Origin: Methylobacterium sp. J-068
GTDB lineage: Bacteria; Pseudomonadota; Alphaproteobacteria; Rhizobiales; Beijerinckiaceae
Direction of reading: 5' to 3'
Assembly (NCBI RefSeq): GCF_022829445.1
Contig: NZ_JAKSXY010000122.1
Coordinates: 372,001 to 436,000 of the forward strand
DNA: 64,000 bases
The notes below the pieces were generated by a model that saw nothing but the letters and a program-made list of their open reading frames with translations, was not told where the DNA came from and did not search any database. The position numbers and the translations under genes are program-made. Below are positions 1-8,127 of this stretch, piece by piece (within the stretch, counting starts at the first letter, position 1; every line of letters begins with the position of its first letter).

Positions 1-1936
1 TCAGAGTCTCGACGCTCGCCACCGCGTCGCTCGGCGCCACGGCGTCGAGAGCGGCAAAGTGCGGATGCTCGGCGTAGAGCGCGCGGCGCAGCGCACCGAG
101 GGAATCGAACGGCAGGCGCTTTCCGAGCACGTCGGAGAGGGCGCGCAGGATCGCCCAATCCTCGCGGGCGTCGCCCGGCGGGAAGCCGGCGCGGTTGGTG
201 ACCTGCGCCCGGCCCTCGAGATTGACGAACGTGGCGCTCTTCTCGGTGTAGGCCGCGCCCGGCAGCACGACGTCGGCGCGTGTGGCGCCGCGATCGCCGT
301 GGGTGCCCTGGTAGATCACGAAAGCCCCCGCGCCGATCTCGACCTCGTCGGCACCGAGGTTGAACACCACGTCGAGGGCGCCGGCCTGCGCGATACCGGC
401 GAAGTCGAGGCCGCCCTCCCCCGGCACGAAGCCGAGATCGAGCGCGCCGACGCGCGCGGCCGCGTTCTGGAGTATGCCGAAGCCGTTCCAATCGGGCGTG
501 ACCGCGCCAATATCCCTGGCGAGGCGGGCAGCCGCCGCCAGGATCGCCGCGCCGTCGGGCCGGGCGAGCGCGCCGGTGCCGACGATGATCAGCGGACGGC
601 TGGCGGCCTTCAGCGCCTCGGCGAAGCTGTGCTGGCCCGAGGCGAGATCGGCCAGGGTCTCGGGGCCGGCACCCAGATAGGTGTGGGGATAGGTGAGATC
701 GACGGGCTCGCCGATGAGGCCGACCGCGAGGGGCCCCATGCGCCAGCGCTTGCGGATGCGCACGTTGAGGAGCGATGCTTCGAGGCGCGGGTTCGTGCCG
801 ACGAGCAGGATCGCATCCGCCTCCTCGATCCCCGCGATGGTGGTGCCGAGCGTGTAGGCGGCCCGGCCCCAGGCCGGATCGAGCGCCTCGCCGGCCTGGC
901 GGCAATCGAGGTTCGTCACCCCGAGGGAGGTCATCAGCGCCTTGAGGGCGTAGGTTTCCTCGACGCCGGCGAGATCGCCGACGACCGCGCCGATGCGCTT
1001 CGGGTCGGTGCCCTTCACCCGAGCGGCGATCGCGGCGAAGGCCTCACCCCAGGAGGCCGGGCGCAGGCGGCCGTTCTCGCGCAGGTACGGCCGGTCGAGA
1101 CGCTGCGTGCGTAGGCCGTCGACGGCATGGCGGGTCTTGTCGGAGATCCACTCCTCGTTGATGCCCTCGTGTACGCGCGGCTCGATCTGCATGACCTCGC
1201 GGCCACGGGCATCGACCCGGATGGCACAGCCGACCGCATCCATCACGTCGACGGATTCGGTCTTCGACAGCTCCCAGGGACGAACCTCGTAGCTCTGCGG
1301 CTTATGGACCAGCGCCCCCACGGGGCAGAGATCGGCGACGTTGCCCTGCAACTCCGAGCCCATGGCCGATTCGAGGTAGCTCGTGATCTCCATGTCCTCG
1401 CCGCGCCCGATGGCGCCGAGATCCGGCACGCCGGCCACTTCCGCGAGGAAGCGGACGCAGCGGGTGCAATGGATGCAGCGGTTCATGGCGGTCCGCACCA
1501 GCGGGCCGATGTACTTCTCTTCCACGGCGCGCTTGTTCTCGCCGTAGCGGGTCGAGTCGACGCCATAGGCCATCGCCTGATCCTGCAGGTCGCAATGGCC
1601 GCCCTGGTCGCAGATCGGGCAATCGAGCGGATGGTTGATGAGGAGGAACTCCATCACCCCCTCGCGGGCCTTTTTGGTCTGGCCCGAACGCGTCAGCACC
1701 TCCGGCGGCTCTCCGTTCGGGCCGGGCCGGCAATCCTTGACCGCGTAGGCACAGGAGGCCACGGGCTTCGGCGCGCCCTTGAGTTCGACGAGACACATCC
1801 GGCAATTGCCCGCGATGGACAGCCGCTCGTGGAAGCAGAAACGCGGAATTTCCGCGCCCGCGATCTCGCACGCCTGGAGCAGCGTGTAGTCCGCCGGAAC
1901 ATCGACCTCGGTGCCGTCGACGACGATTTTTGTCAT
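1..1936 (-). CDS. nuoG: NADH-quinone oxidoreductase subunit G, C-terminus cut by the window edge
   Basis: This is the iron-sulfur electron-wire subunit of respiratory complex I, in the peripheral arm facing the cytoplasm. The ATG at 1936 opens a frame that stays open to base 1 (about 645 codons, most of the family's roughly 690). The N-terminal [2Fe-2S] ferredoxin domain shows Cys34, Cys45, Cys48 and Cys62. A His-Cys region and a 4Fe-4S binding region (CPICDQGG, then CIHCTRCVR) follow, and then the molybdopterin-oxidoreductase-like domain. It is the last nuo gene seen here, two bases after the stop of an unrelated small gene that separates it from nuoF. Translation was done by hand from the reverse strand, so the exact C-terminus is unknown. 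Confidence 0.95.
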   Translation of the reverse strand, partial: MTKIVVDGTEVDVPADYTLLQACEIAGAEIPRFCFHERLSIAGNCRMCLVELKGAPKPVASCAYAVKDCRPGPNGEPPEVLTRSGQTKKAREGVMEFLLINHPLDCPICDQGGHCDLQDQAMAYGVDSTRYGENKRAVEEKYIGPLVRTAMNRCIHCTRCVRFLAEVAGVPDLGAIGRGEDMEITSYLESAMGSELQGNVADLCPVGALVHKPQSYEVRPWELSKTESVDVMDAVGCAIRVDARGREVMQIEPRVHEGINEEWISDKTRHAVDGLRTQRLDRPYLRENGRLRPASWGEAFAAIAARVKGTDPKRIGAVVGDLAGVEETYALKALMTSLGVTNLDCRQAGEALDPAWGRAAYTLGTTIAGIEEADAILLVGTNPRLEASLLNVRIRKRWRMGPLAVGLIGEPVDLTYPHTYLGAGPETLADLASGQHSFAEALKAASRPLIIVGTGALARPDGAAILAAAARLARDIGAVTPDWNGFGILQNAAARVGALDLGFVPGEGGLDFAGIAQAGALDVVFNLGADEVEIGAGAFVIYQGTHGDRGATRADVVLPGAAYTEKSATFVNLEGRAQVTNRAGFPPGDAREDWAILRALSDVLGKRLPFDSLGALRRALYAEHPHFAALDAVAPSDAVASVETL

Positions 1937-1938
1937 GC

Positions 1939-2451
1939 TCAGGGTCCGCAAACCGTGAAAGAGATGCTCTCGAAAGAGCCGTCCGATCTTGCAAAGAAGT
2001 AGTGCGGCATGAATTGCCGTTTATCACTCGATCCTATGTTGTCGTCGACTTCGACTCGCACAGGATCACAGACCTTCTTCACTTTATCTAAGGCGTATTC
2101 ACGAGCAAAATTCTGATCGTCAGCAAGTCGATGAATCTCTCTTGCTGTAGATAAACGCGATGCAGGCAAGTCGGAATCAGCTTCCACACGGACCTTCGCG
2201 ATGCAATCCCGTCCGCCTACGGCCTGCTCGATCGCGAGCCTCGATATCGTGAGCGTAGAACCGCCAGGAGATCGAAATTTTATGTCTTGCCCAAGCGGTT
2301 GCACATCAGGCCAGGAAGCGAACACAAGCCGCAAATCGCATGCGCCCGCCGCGAGCGGATCAAGGACGACAAACGACGCCAGAGCGATCGCGACCGTCCT
2401 GACGCCGAACGCGATGGAGACCGCCACGCCTGATCCGCGATGCCGGGCCAT
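1939..2451 (-). CDS. exported protein of unknown function inserted between nuoF and nuoG
   Basis: This is a 170-residue protein that I do not recognise. The start at 2451 (MARHRGSG) is chosen because it lies 4 bases after the nuoF stop; an upstream ATG at 2481 would overlap nuoF. The N-terminus has an Arg-containing head, a hydrophobic core of about 20 residues and an Ala-Gly-Ala cleavage site, so it is probably periplasmic. The mature part has four cysteines (just after cleavage, in RDC, in KVCDP, and in TVCGP at the very end), consistent with disulfides. The site is not a good lipobox. Its bases are visibly richer in A and T than the flanking nuo genes, which suggests acquisition. It is tightly packed (2 bases to nuoG), so it is probably cotranscribed with complex I genes. 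Any role in complex I is unsupported. Confidence 0.72.
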   Translation of the reverse strand: MARHRGSGVAVSIAFGVRTVAIALASFVVLDPLAAGACDLRLVFASWPDVQPLGQDIKFRSPGGSTLTISRLAIEQAVGGRDCIAKVRVEADSDLPASRLSTAREIHRLADDQNFAREYALDKVKKVCDPVRVEVDDNIGSSDKRQFMPHYFFARSDGSFESISFTVCGP

Positions 2452-2455
2452 GCCT

Positions 2456-3757
2456 CTACTCCGCAGCGATTCGCACCGCATCGGAATGCGGGTTGGCGCT
2501 GTAGCGGTCGATGCGGCGCTCGATCTCGGGGCGGAAATGCCGGATCAGCCCTTGAATCGGCCAGGCCGCCGCATCGCCGAGGGCACAGATGGTGTGGCCC
2601 TCGATCTGCTTCGTCACGTCGAGGAGCATGTCGATCTCGCGGCGCTGGGCGCGCCCTTCCGCCATGCGCAGCATCACGCGCCACATCCAGCCCGTCCCCT
2701 CGCGGCAGGGCGTGCACTGGCCGCAGGATTCGTGCTTGTAGAAATAGGCGATGCGGGCGATGGCCGAGACGATGTCGGTGGACCGGTCGAGGACGATTAC
2801 CGCCGCTGTGCCGAGGCCGGAGCCAAGGTTCTTCAGCGTGTCGAAGTCCATCTTGGCGTCGATGATCTGCTCGGCCGGCACCAGGGGCACCGAGGAGCCA
2901 CCGGGGATCGAGCAGAGCAGGTTGTCCCAGCCGCCGCGCATGCCGCCGCAATGCTTGTCGACGAGTTCGCGGAAGGTGATGCCGAGCTCTTCCTCGACGT
3001 TGCACGGCTTGTTGACGTGGCCCGAGACGCAGAACAGCTTGGTGCCAGTGTTGTTCTTGCCGCCGAGCCCCGCGAACCAGGCGCCGCCCCGGCGCAGGAT
3101 GGTGCCCGCCACCGCGATCGACTCGACGTTGTTCACCGTCGTCGGGCAGCCGTAGAGGCCCATATTGGCCGGGAACGGGGGCTTCAGGCGCGGCATGCCC
3201 TTCTTGCCCTCGAGGCTTTCCAGCAGCGCCGTCTCCTCGCCGCAGATATAGGCGCCCGCGCCGTGGTGGACGTAGATGTCGAAGGGATAGCCGTGGACGT
3301 TGTCCTGACCGACGAGCTTCGCGGCGTAGGCCTCGTCCACCGCACGCTGGAGCGCGTGCTTCTCGGCCACGTACTCGCCGCGGATGTAGATGTAGCAGGC
3401 ATGCGCCGCCATCGCGAAGGAGGCGAGCATGCAACCCTCGATCAGGAGATGCGGATCGTGCCGCATGATCTCCCGGTCCTTGCAGGTGCCCGGCTCGGAC
3501 TCGTCGGCGTTGACGACGAGGTAATGCGGGCGCCCATCGGACTTCTTGGGCATGAACGACCACTTGAGGCCGGTGGGGAAGCCGGCGCCGCCGCGCCCGC
3601 GCAGGCCCGACCGCTTCATTTCCTCGATGATCCAGTCGCGACCCATCTCCAGCAGGAACTTGGTGCCATCCCAGGCGCCGCGCTGCTTGGCCGCTTCGAG
3701 GCCCGGCGAGTGCAGGCCGTAGAGGTTCGTGAAGATTCGATCCTGATCGGCGAGCAT
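2456..3757 (-). CDS. nuoF: NADH-quinone oxidoreductase subunit F (FMN/NADH-binding)
   Basis: The 433-residue NADH dehydrogenase subunit of complex I oxidises NADH with FMN and passes electrons to a 4Fe-4S cluster. It shows the glycine-rich NADH/FMN stretch (RGRGGAGFPTGLKW), the FMN segment (NADESEPGTCKDRE), the GAGAYICGEETAL motif, and the cluster ligands ESCGQCTPCREG with a later Cys in HTICALGD. The start MLADQDRIF at 3757 lies one base after the nuoE stop, implying translational coupling. Length and motifs are ordinary for the family. Confidence 0.97.
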   Translation of the reverse strand: MLADQDRIFTNLYGLHSPGLEAAKQRGAWDGTKFLLEMGRDWIIEEMKRSGLRGRGGAGFPTGLKWSFMPKKSDGRPHYLVVNADESEPGTCKDREIMRHDPHLLIEGCMLASFAMAAHACYIYIRGEYVAEKHALQRAVDEAYAAKLVGQDNVHGYPFDIYVHHGAGAYICGEETALLESLEGKKGMPRLKPPFPANMGLYGCPTTVNNVESIAVAGTILRRGGAWFAGLGGKNNTGTKLFCVSGHVNKPCNVEEELGITFRELVDKHCGGMRGGWDNLLCSIPGGSSVPLVPAEQIIDAKMDFDTLKNLGSGLGTAAVIVLDRSTDIVSAIARIAYFYKHESCGQCTPCREGTGWMWRVMLRMAEGRAQRREIDMLLDVTKQIEGHTICALGDAAAWPIQGLIRHFRPEIERRIDRYSANPHSDAVRIAAE

Positions 3758-3758
3758 G

Positions 3759-4814
3759 TCAGTTCCCCTTCTTCGGGGCGGGATTGTTCGGGGCGGACTT
3801 CTTCGCGTCGGCGGGCGCGTCGGCGCTGGCGCCCGAAGCGGCGGGCTGCGGCGGCGGTTCGCTGCGCGGCAGGTCGGATTGCGTCCCCGCCTCGGCGCCG
3901 GCCGCCTCGGCCTTCGCGATGGTCTCGGGCTGCGCGGGACCGGGCCTTCCGCCCTGCGCCGTCGACTCCTTCGTGTCGGCGGCATCCGCCTTGTCGCTTG
4001 CCTTCACCGGCGTTTCGCCGGCGGCGGCCCGCTGGGCGGGGGCGTCGGTGACGGATTTCTCCGCCGCGCGGCCGGAATCCGGACGGCCGGGCTTCGGCTC
4101 GGAGGCCGCGCGCTGCTCGGACGAGGCGGCTTCCGCCTTGCCGGCCTCGTTCTCCTCGTCCTTCTCCTCGAAGCGCTTGCGCCAGGCGCCGACGCGCGAA
4201 CCGTCGAACAGGGTGGCGTCGGTCAGGGTCTCGGCGCCTCCCAGCGGCTCCGACGAGGTACGACCGACCTGGGAGCCCACCTTCACGGGGCGCCCGGCGG
4301 CCAGATCGTCCATGAGCGTGCCCAGCAGGTCCGGCGTCAGGTCCTCGTAGTAATCCTGGTTGATCTGCGCCATCGGCGCGTTGCAGCACGCGCCCAGGCA
4401 CTCGACCTCGAGCCAGGAGAAGTTGCCGTCGGCGCTGACATGGCCCGGCGCGCCGAGGCGGCAGTGCAGGTAGTCCTTCAGCTCGCGCGCGCCGCAGGAA
4501 TCGCATGGCACCGTGCCGCAGAGCTGGATCCAGAACCGGCCCACCGGCTCCAGGGCGAACATCGTGTAGAAGGTCGCGACTTCGAGCACGCGGATATGCG
4601 GCATGCCGAGTTCGTCGGCCACCGCCTCGATGGCCTTCTGCGGCAGCCAACCGCCATTCTGCTCCTGCGCCTTCCACAGCAGCGGGATCACGGCCGAGGC
4701 CTGACGCCCCTCCGGGTATTTCTCGATCTGGCCCTTGGCCCAGTCGGCGTTCTCGGGCGAGAACGCGAAGGCGGCGGGCTGCTCGGCGGCGGGGGCGAGT
4801 CTGCGGTTGGCCAT
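3759..4814 (-). CDS. nuoE: NADH-quinone oxidoreductase subunit E with long low-complexity tail
   Basis: This is the 24-kDa-type [2Fe-2S] subunit of complex I, 351 residues. The thioredoxin-like core ends near residue 180 and has the ligands Cys99, Cys104, Cys139 and Cys143. From about residue 185 on, the chain is rich in Ala, Glu, Lys, Pro and Ser with no recognisable fold, ending in PAPKKGN. Extended NuoE proteins are known in alphaproteobacteria, but the classical subunit is about 165-180 residues, so about half of this protein is extra. It lies 19 bases after nuoD and 1 base before nuoF. The tail is probably disordered and cytoplasmic. Confidence 0.95.
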   Translation of the reverse strand: MANRRLAPAAEQPAAFAFSPENADWAKGQIEKYPEGRQASAVIPLLWKAQEQNGGWLPQKAIEAVADELGMPHIRVLEVATFYTMFALEPVGRFWIQLCGTVPCDSCGARELKDYLHCRLGAPGHVSADGNFSWLEVECLGACCNAPMAQINQDYYEDLTPDLLGTLMDDLAAGRPVKVGSQVGRTSSEPLGGAETLTDATLFDGSRVGAWRKRFEEKDEENEAGKAEAASSEQRAASEPKPGRPDSGRAAEKSVTDAPAQRAAAGETPVKASDKADAADTKESTAQGGRPGPAQPETIAKAEAAGAEAGTQSDLPRSEPPPQPAASGASADAPADAKKSAPNNPAPKKGN

Positions 4815-4833
4815 CAGTTCTGAACCTTGATCC

Positions 4834-6024
4834 TCACCGGTCCACTTCGCCGAACACGATGTCCAGCGTGCCGAGCACGCAGGACACGTCGGCCAGCATG
4901 TGGCCGCGGCACATCCAATCCATCGCCTGGAGATGGGCGAAGCCGGGCGCGCGGATCTTGCAGCGGTAGGGCTTGTTGGTGCCGTCGGAGACGAGATAGA
5001 CGCCGAATTCGCCCTTGGGCGCCTCGACGGCCGCGTAGACCTCGCCGGCCGGCACGTGAAAACCCTCGGTGTAGAGCTTGAAGTGGTGGATCAGCGCTTC
5101 CATCGAGCGCTTCATCTCGCGGCGCGGCGGGGGCGCGATCTTGCCGTCGGTGGCGGCGATCGGGCCCTGGCCGGCAGGCTCGCGCAGCTTGGCGCAGCAC
5201 TGCTTCATGATCTTCACGGATTCCCGCATCTCTTCCATGCGGATCACCTGGCGATCGTAGGTATCGCCGTTCTTCCCCACGGGGACGTCGAATTCCATCT
5301 CCTCGTAGCACTCGTACGGCTGCGACTTGCGCAGGTCCCACGGGATGCCGGAGCCACGCACCATCACGCCCGAGAAGCCCCAGGCCATGGCCTCGTCGAC
5401 CGTGACGATGCCGATGTCGACGTTGCGCTGCTTGAAGATGCGGTTGCCCATGACGAGGTTGTCGAGGTCGTCGACCACCTGCAGGAAGGGGTCGCAGAAC
5501 GCCTCGATGTCGTCGATCAGCGCGGGCGGCAGGTCCTGGTGGACGCCGCCGGGCCGGAAGTAATTGGCGTGAAGACGCGCGCCGGACGCGCGCTCGTAGA
5601 AGATCATCAGCTTCTCGCGCTCCTCGAAGCCCCAGAGTGGGGGGGTGAGGGCGCCGACGTCCATCGCCTGCGTCGTGACGTTGAGGAGGTGGGAGAGGAT
5701 GCGGCCGATCTCGCAGAACAGCACCCGGATGAGCTGGGCGCGGCGCGGCACATGAAGCCCAAGGAGCTTCTCGATGCCGAGGCAGAAGGCGTGCTCCTGG
5801 TTCATCGGCGAGACGTAATCGAGCCGGTCGAAGTACGGCGTCGCCTGCAGATAGGTCTTGTGTTCGATCAGCTTCTCGGTGCCGCGATGCAGGAGGCCGA
5901 TATGCGGATCGACGCGCTCGACGATCTCGCCGTCGAGTTCCAGCACGAGGCGCAGCACGCCGTGCGCGGCCGGGTGCTGGGGCCCGAAATTGATCGCGAA
6001 GTTGCGGATGTTGTGCTCGGTCAT
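4834..6024 (-). CDS. nuoD: NADH-quinone oxidoreductase subunit D (49-kDa type)
   Basis: The 396-residue quinone-site subunit of complex I is related to NiFe hydrogenase large subunits. The N-terminus MTEHNIRNFAINFGPQHPAAHG and the segments LLHRGTEKLIE and PMNQEHAFCLG are diagnostic. The conserved C-terminal end (DIVFGEVDR) is present, so the gene is full length. NuoD forms the ubiquinone pocket with NuoB. It follows nuoC by 16 bases and is not fused to it, unlike in enterobacteria. Confidence 0.97.
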   Translation of the reverse strand: MTEHNIRNFAINFGPQHPAAHGVLRLVLELDGEIVERVDPHIGLLHRGTEKLIEHKTYLQATPYFDRLDYVSPMNQEHAFCLGIEKLLGLHVPRRAQLIRVLFCEIGRILSHLLNVTTQAMDVGALTPPLWGFEEREKLMIFYERASGARLHANYFRPGGVHQDLPPALIDDIEAFCDPFLQVVDDLDNLVMGNRIFKQRNVDIGIVTVDEAMAWGFSGVMVRGSGIPWDLRKSQPYECYEEMEFDVPVGKNGDTYDRQVIRMEEMRESVKIMKQCCAKLREPAGQGPIAATDGKIAPPPRREMKRSMEALIHHFKLYTEGFHVPAGEVYAAVEAPKGEFGVYLVSDGTNKPYRCKIRAPGFAHLQAMDWMCRGHMLADVSCVLGTLDIVFGEVDR

Positions 6025-6040
6025 GGCCTCGCTCCGCGCC

Positions 6041-6688
6041 TTATGCCGATGTCTTCTCGTCGCCGGGGAGCACGTATTCGGTGCCCTCCCAGGGCGAGAG
6101 GAAATCGAAGTTCCGGAATTCCTGGGTGAGCTTCACGGGCTCGTAGACCACGCGCGCCTCGTCCTGGTCGTAGCGGACCTCGACGAAGCCCGTGAGCGGG
6201 AAGTCCTTTCGGAGCGGATGCCCCTCGAAGCCGTAATCCGTCAGGAGGCGGCGGAGATCGGGATGGCCGGAAAACAGGATGCCGTAGAGGTCGTAGGTCT
6301 CGCGCTCGAACCAGTTCGCGGCCGGAAACACCTCGATCACGGAGGGGACCGGGGTCTGGTCGTCGGTCTGCACCTTCACGCGGATGCGGCTGTTATGGCG
6401 CAGCGAGAGCAGGTGGTAGACGACGTCGAAGCGCTTCTCGCGGGCCGGATAGTCGGCCCCGCAGATGTCGATGAAGCAGCGGAAGGCGCAGGCCGGGTCG
6501 TCGCGCAGGTAGGTCATCGCGTAGACGATGTCGCTGGCCTGCACCACGAGGGTGAGTTCGCCGAAGGCGATGCCGCGCGAGACGATGGCGGGACCCAGCG
6601 CCCCGGCCACGTGATCGCTGATCCGCTGCAGGGCGTCGATGCCGGATTCGGGCGCGGTGTGGGCGAGGATGCTGATGCCGTTGGTCAT
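6041..6688 (-). CDS. nuoC: NADH-quinone oxidoreductase subunit C (30-kDa type)
   Basis: A 215-residue peripheral-arm subunit of complex I. It has the family signature ERETYDLYGILFSGHPDLRR followed by DYGFEGHPLRKDFPL. It is a separate gene rather than a NuoCD fusion. The ATG at 6688 lies 15 bases after the nuoB stop. It has no cofactor ligands, as expected, because the subunit is structural. Confidence 0.96.
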   Translation of the reverse strand: MTNGISILAHTAPESGIDALQRISDHVAGALGPAIVSRGIAFGELTLVVQASDIVYAMTYLRDDPACAFRCFIDICGADYPAREKRFDVVYHLLSLRHNSRIRVKVQTDDQTPVPSVIEVFPAANWFERETYDLYGILFSGHPDLRRLLTDYGFEGHPLRKDFPLTGFVEVRYDQDEARVVYEPVKLTQEFRNFDFLSPWEGTEYVLPGDEKTSA

Positions 6689-6703
6689 GCCGTGCGTCCT
6701 CCC

Positions 6704-7291
6704 TCAGCGCTCGATCGTGCCGGTGCGGCGGATCTTCTTCTGGAGCAGGAGCACGCCGTAGAGCAGCGCCTCGGCGGTCGGCGGGCAGCCCGGAACGTAG
6801 ATGTCGACGGGCACCACCCGGTCGCAGCCGCGCACCACCGAGTAGGAATAGTGGTAGTAGCCGCCGCCATTGGCGCAGGAGCCCATGGAGATGACGTAGC
6901 GCGGCTCCGGCATCTGGTCGTAGACCTTGCGCAGGGCCGGTGCCATCTTGTTGGTGAGCGTGCCGGCGACGATCATGACGTCGGACTGGCGCGGCGAGCC
7001 GCGCGGCGCGAAGCCGAAGCGCTCGCAATCGTAGCGCGGCATCGACATCTGCATCATCTCGACGGCGCAGCAGGCCAGGCCGAAGGTCATCCACATCAGC
7101 GAGCCGGTGCGGGCCCAGTTGATGAGATCGTCCGTCGAGGTGACGAGGAAGCCGCGATCCGCGAGCTCGCTGTTGATCGACAGGAAGGTCGGGTCGTTGG
7201 CGCCGACCGGCAGGCCCGTGTTGGGATCGATGATCCCCTTGGGGGCCGGCGCGATCGCCGGGGCGCGGGAGAGGTCGGGGCTGAAGGCCAT
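6704..7291 (-). CDS. nuoB: NADH-quinone oxidoreductase subunit B (PSST type, N2 cluster)
   Basis: A 195-residue subunit carrying the terminal 4Fe-4S cluster N2 that reduces quinone. The ligands are visible as the adjacent pair Cys74-Cys75 (GLACCAVE), Cys139 (GSCANGGG) and Cys169 (VPGCPPTAEALL). The first 35 residues form a Pro/Ala-rich head before the conserved core. It follows nuoA by 60 bases. Confidence 0.97.
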   Translation of the reverse strand: MAFSPDLSRAPAIAPAPKGIIDPNTGLPVGANDPTFLSINSELADRGFLVTSTDDLINWARTGSLMWMTFGLACCAVEMMQMSMPRYDCERFGFAPRGSPRQSDVMIVAGTLTNKMAPALRKVYDQMPEPRYVISMGSCANGGGYYHYSYSVVRGCDRVVPVDIYVPGCPPTAEALLYGVLLLQKKIRRTGTIER

Positions 7292-7351
7292 CGGTTTCTC
7301 GGGATCAGGCTTCGGACGGGTAGGCTGCGTGGGACGCGCGATTCGGGAGCG

Positions 7352-7717
7352 CTAATCCCATTCGAGGGCGCCCTTGCGCCACTCGTAGACGAAGCCGACG
7401 GTCAGAACGCCGAGGAAGGCCATCATCGACCACATGCCGAACCAGCCGAGCTCGCCGAAGCTGATCGCCCACGGGAACAGGAAGGCGACTTCGAGGTCGA
7501 AGATGATGAACAGGATCGCCACGAGGTAGAAGCGCACGTCGAACTTCATGCGCGCGTCGTCGAAGGCGTTGAAGCCGCACTCGTAGGCCGAGAGCTTCTC
7601 CGGATCGGGGCTGTTGTAGGCCACGAGGAAGGGCGCCACGAGCAGCGCCACGGCTATGAACAGCGACACGCCGATAAAGACGATGAGCGGCAGGTAATCT
7701 GCCATCAGGCCGGTCAT
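7352..7717 (-). CDS. nuoA: NADH-quinone oxidoreductase subunit A (membrane)
   Basis: A 121-residue membrane subunit with three hydrophobic helices and the conserved loop AYECGFNAFDDARMKFDVRFYL. A start 23 codons upstream exists, but the ATG at 7717 (MTGLMADYLPLIVF) gives the usual family length and has a GAGGT-like ribosome site about 6 bases upstream. It is the first gene of the nuo operon, which runs leftward out of the window. Confidence 0.95.
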   Translation of the reverse strand: MTGLMADYLPLIVFIGVSLFIAVALLVAPFLVAYNSPDPEKLSAYECGFNAFDDARMKFDVRFYLVAILFIIFDLEVAFLFPWAISFGELGWFGMWSMMAFLGVLTVGFVYEWRKGALEWD

Positions 7718-7809
7718 GCGGGACCTCTCGTGTTCGCGGGCGGCCACGCCGCCCTGGGCGCCGCAGGCCACGTGGAATTGCTCCAATACCAGACTGCGCT
7801 GGCGCGAGG

Positions 7810-7837
7810 CTTAGACGACCCCCCGAGGCGAAACAAG
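7810..7837 (-). promoter_or_regulatory. nuoA: possible nuo operon promoter
   Basis: On the minus strand, CTTGTT (7837-7832) and TCTAAG (7815-7810) are separated by 16 bases, a poor match to a housekeeping promoter, about 93 bases upstream of nuoA. The divergent interval 7718-8127 between nuoA and the glycosyltransferase holds no other convincing gene. The call rests on spacing only and is weak. Confidence 0.25.
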
Positions 7838-8127
7838 GGCGTCGTGCGTCGCACAAATCCGGTGTGGCACTCAGGTAGTTCCGCATGCGTTCCGTGCAAC
7901 ACGACCGATCCGCGCAGGGGGTCCCATGGCGTGCGGACCCGGCCCGCCACGGGCACGCATGCGGCCGGAACCGAAGGATAGCGGGGACATCTCGGACCAT
8001 CTGTCAGGCGGGGCTGGCGGCCGCCCGGGCGCGGGAACCATAACCTTGGCCGTCCGTTTCGTTCATGTCCCACTCAGGCCGGATCGCGTTAGGTCGGCGC
8101 AACATTCGACCTCACAGGAGACGCTTC

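Noticed and set aside
59..1114. A 351-codon plus-strand frame at the left edge
   Set aside because: It lies entirely inside nuoG, whose iron-sulfur motifs fix the minus strand as coding.
4900..6129. A 409-codon plus-strand frame across nuoD/nuoC
   Set aside because: Shadow of the strongly supported nuo genes on the other strand.
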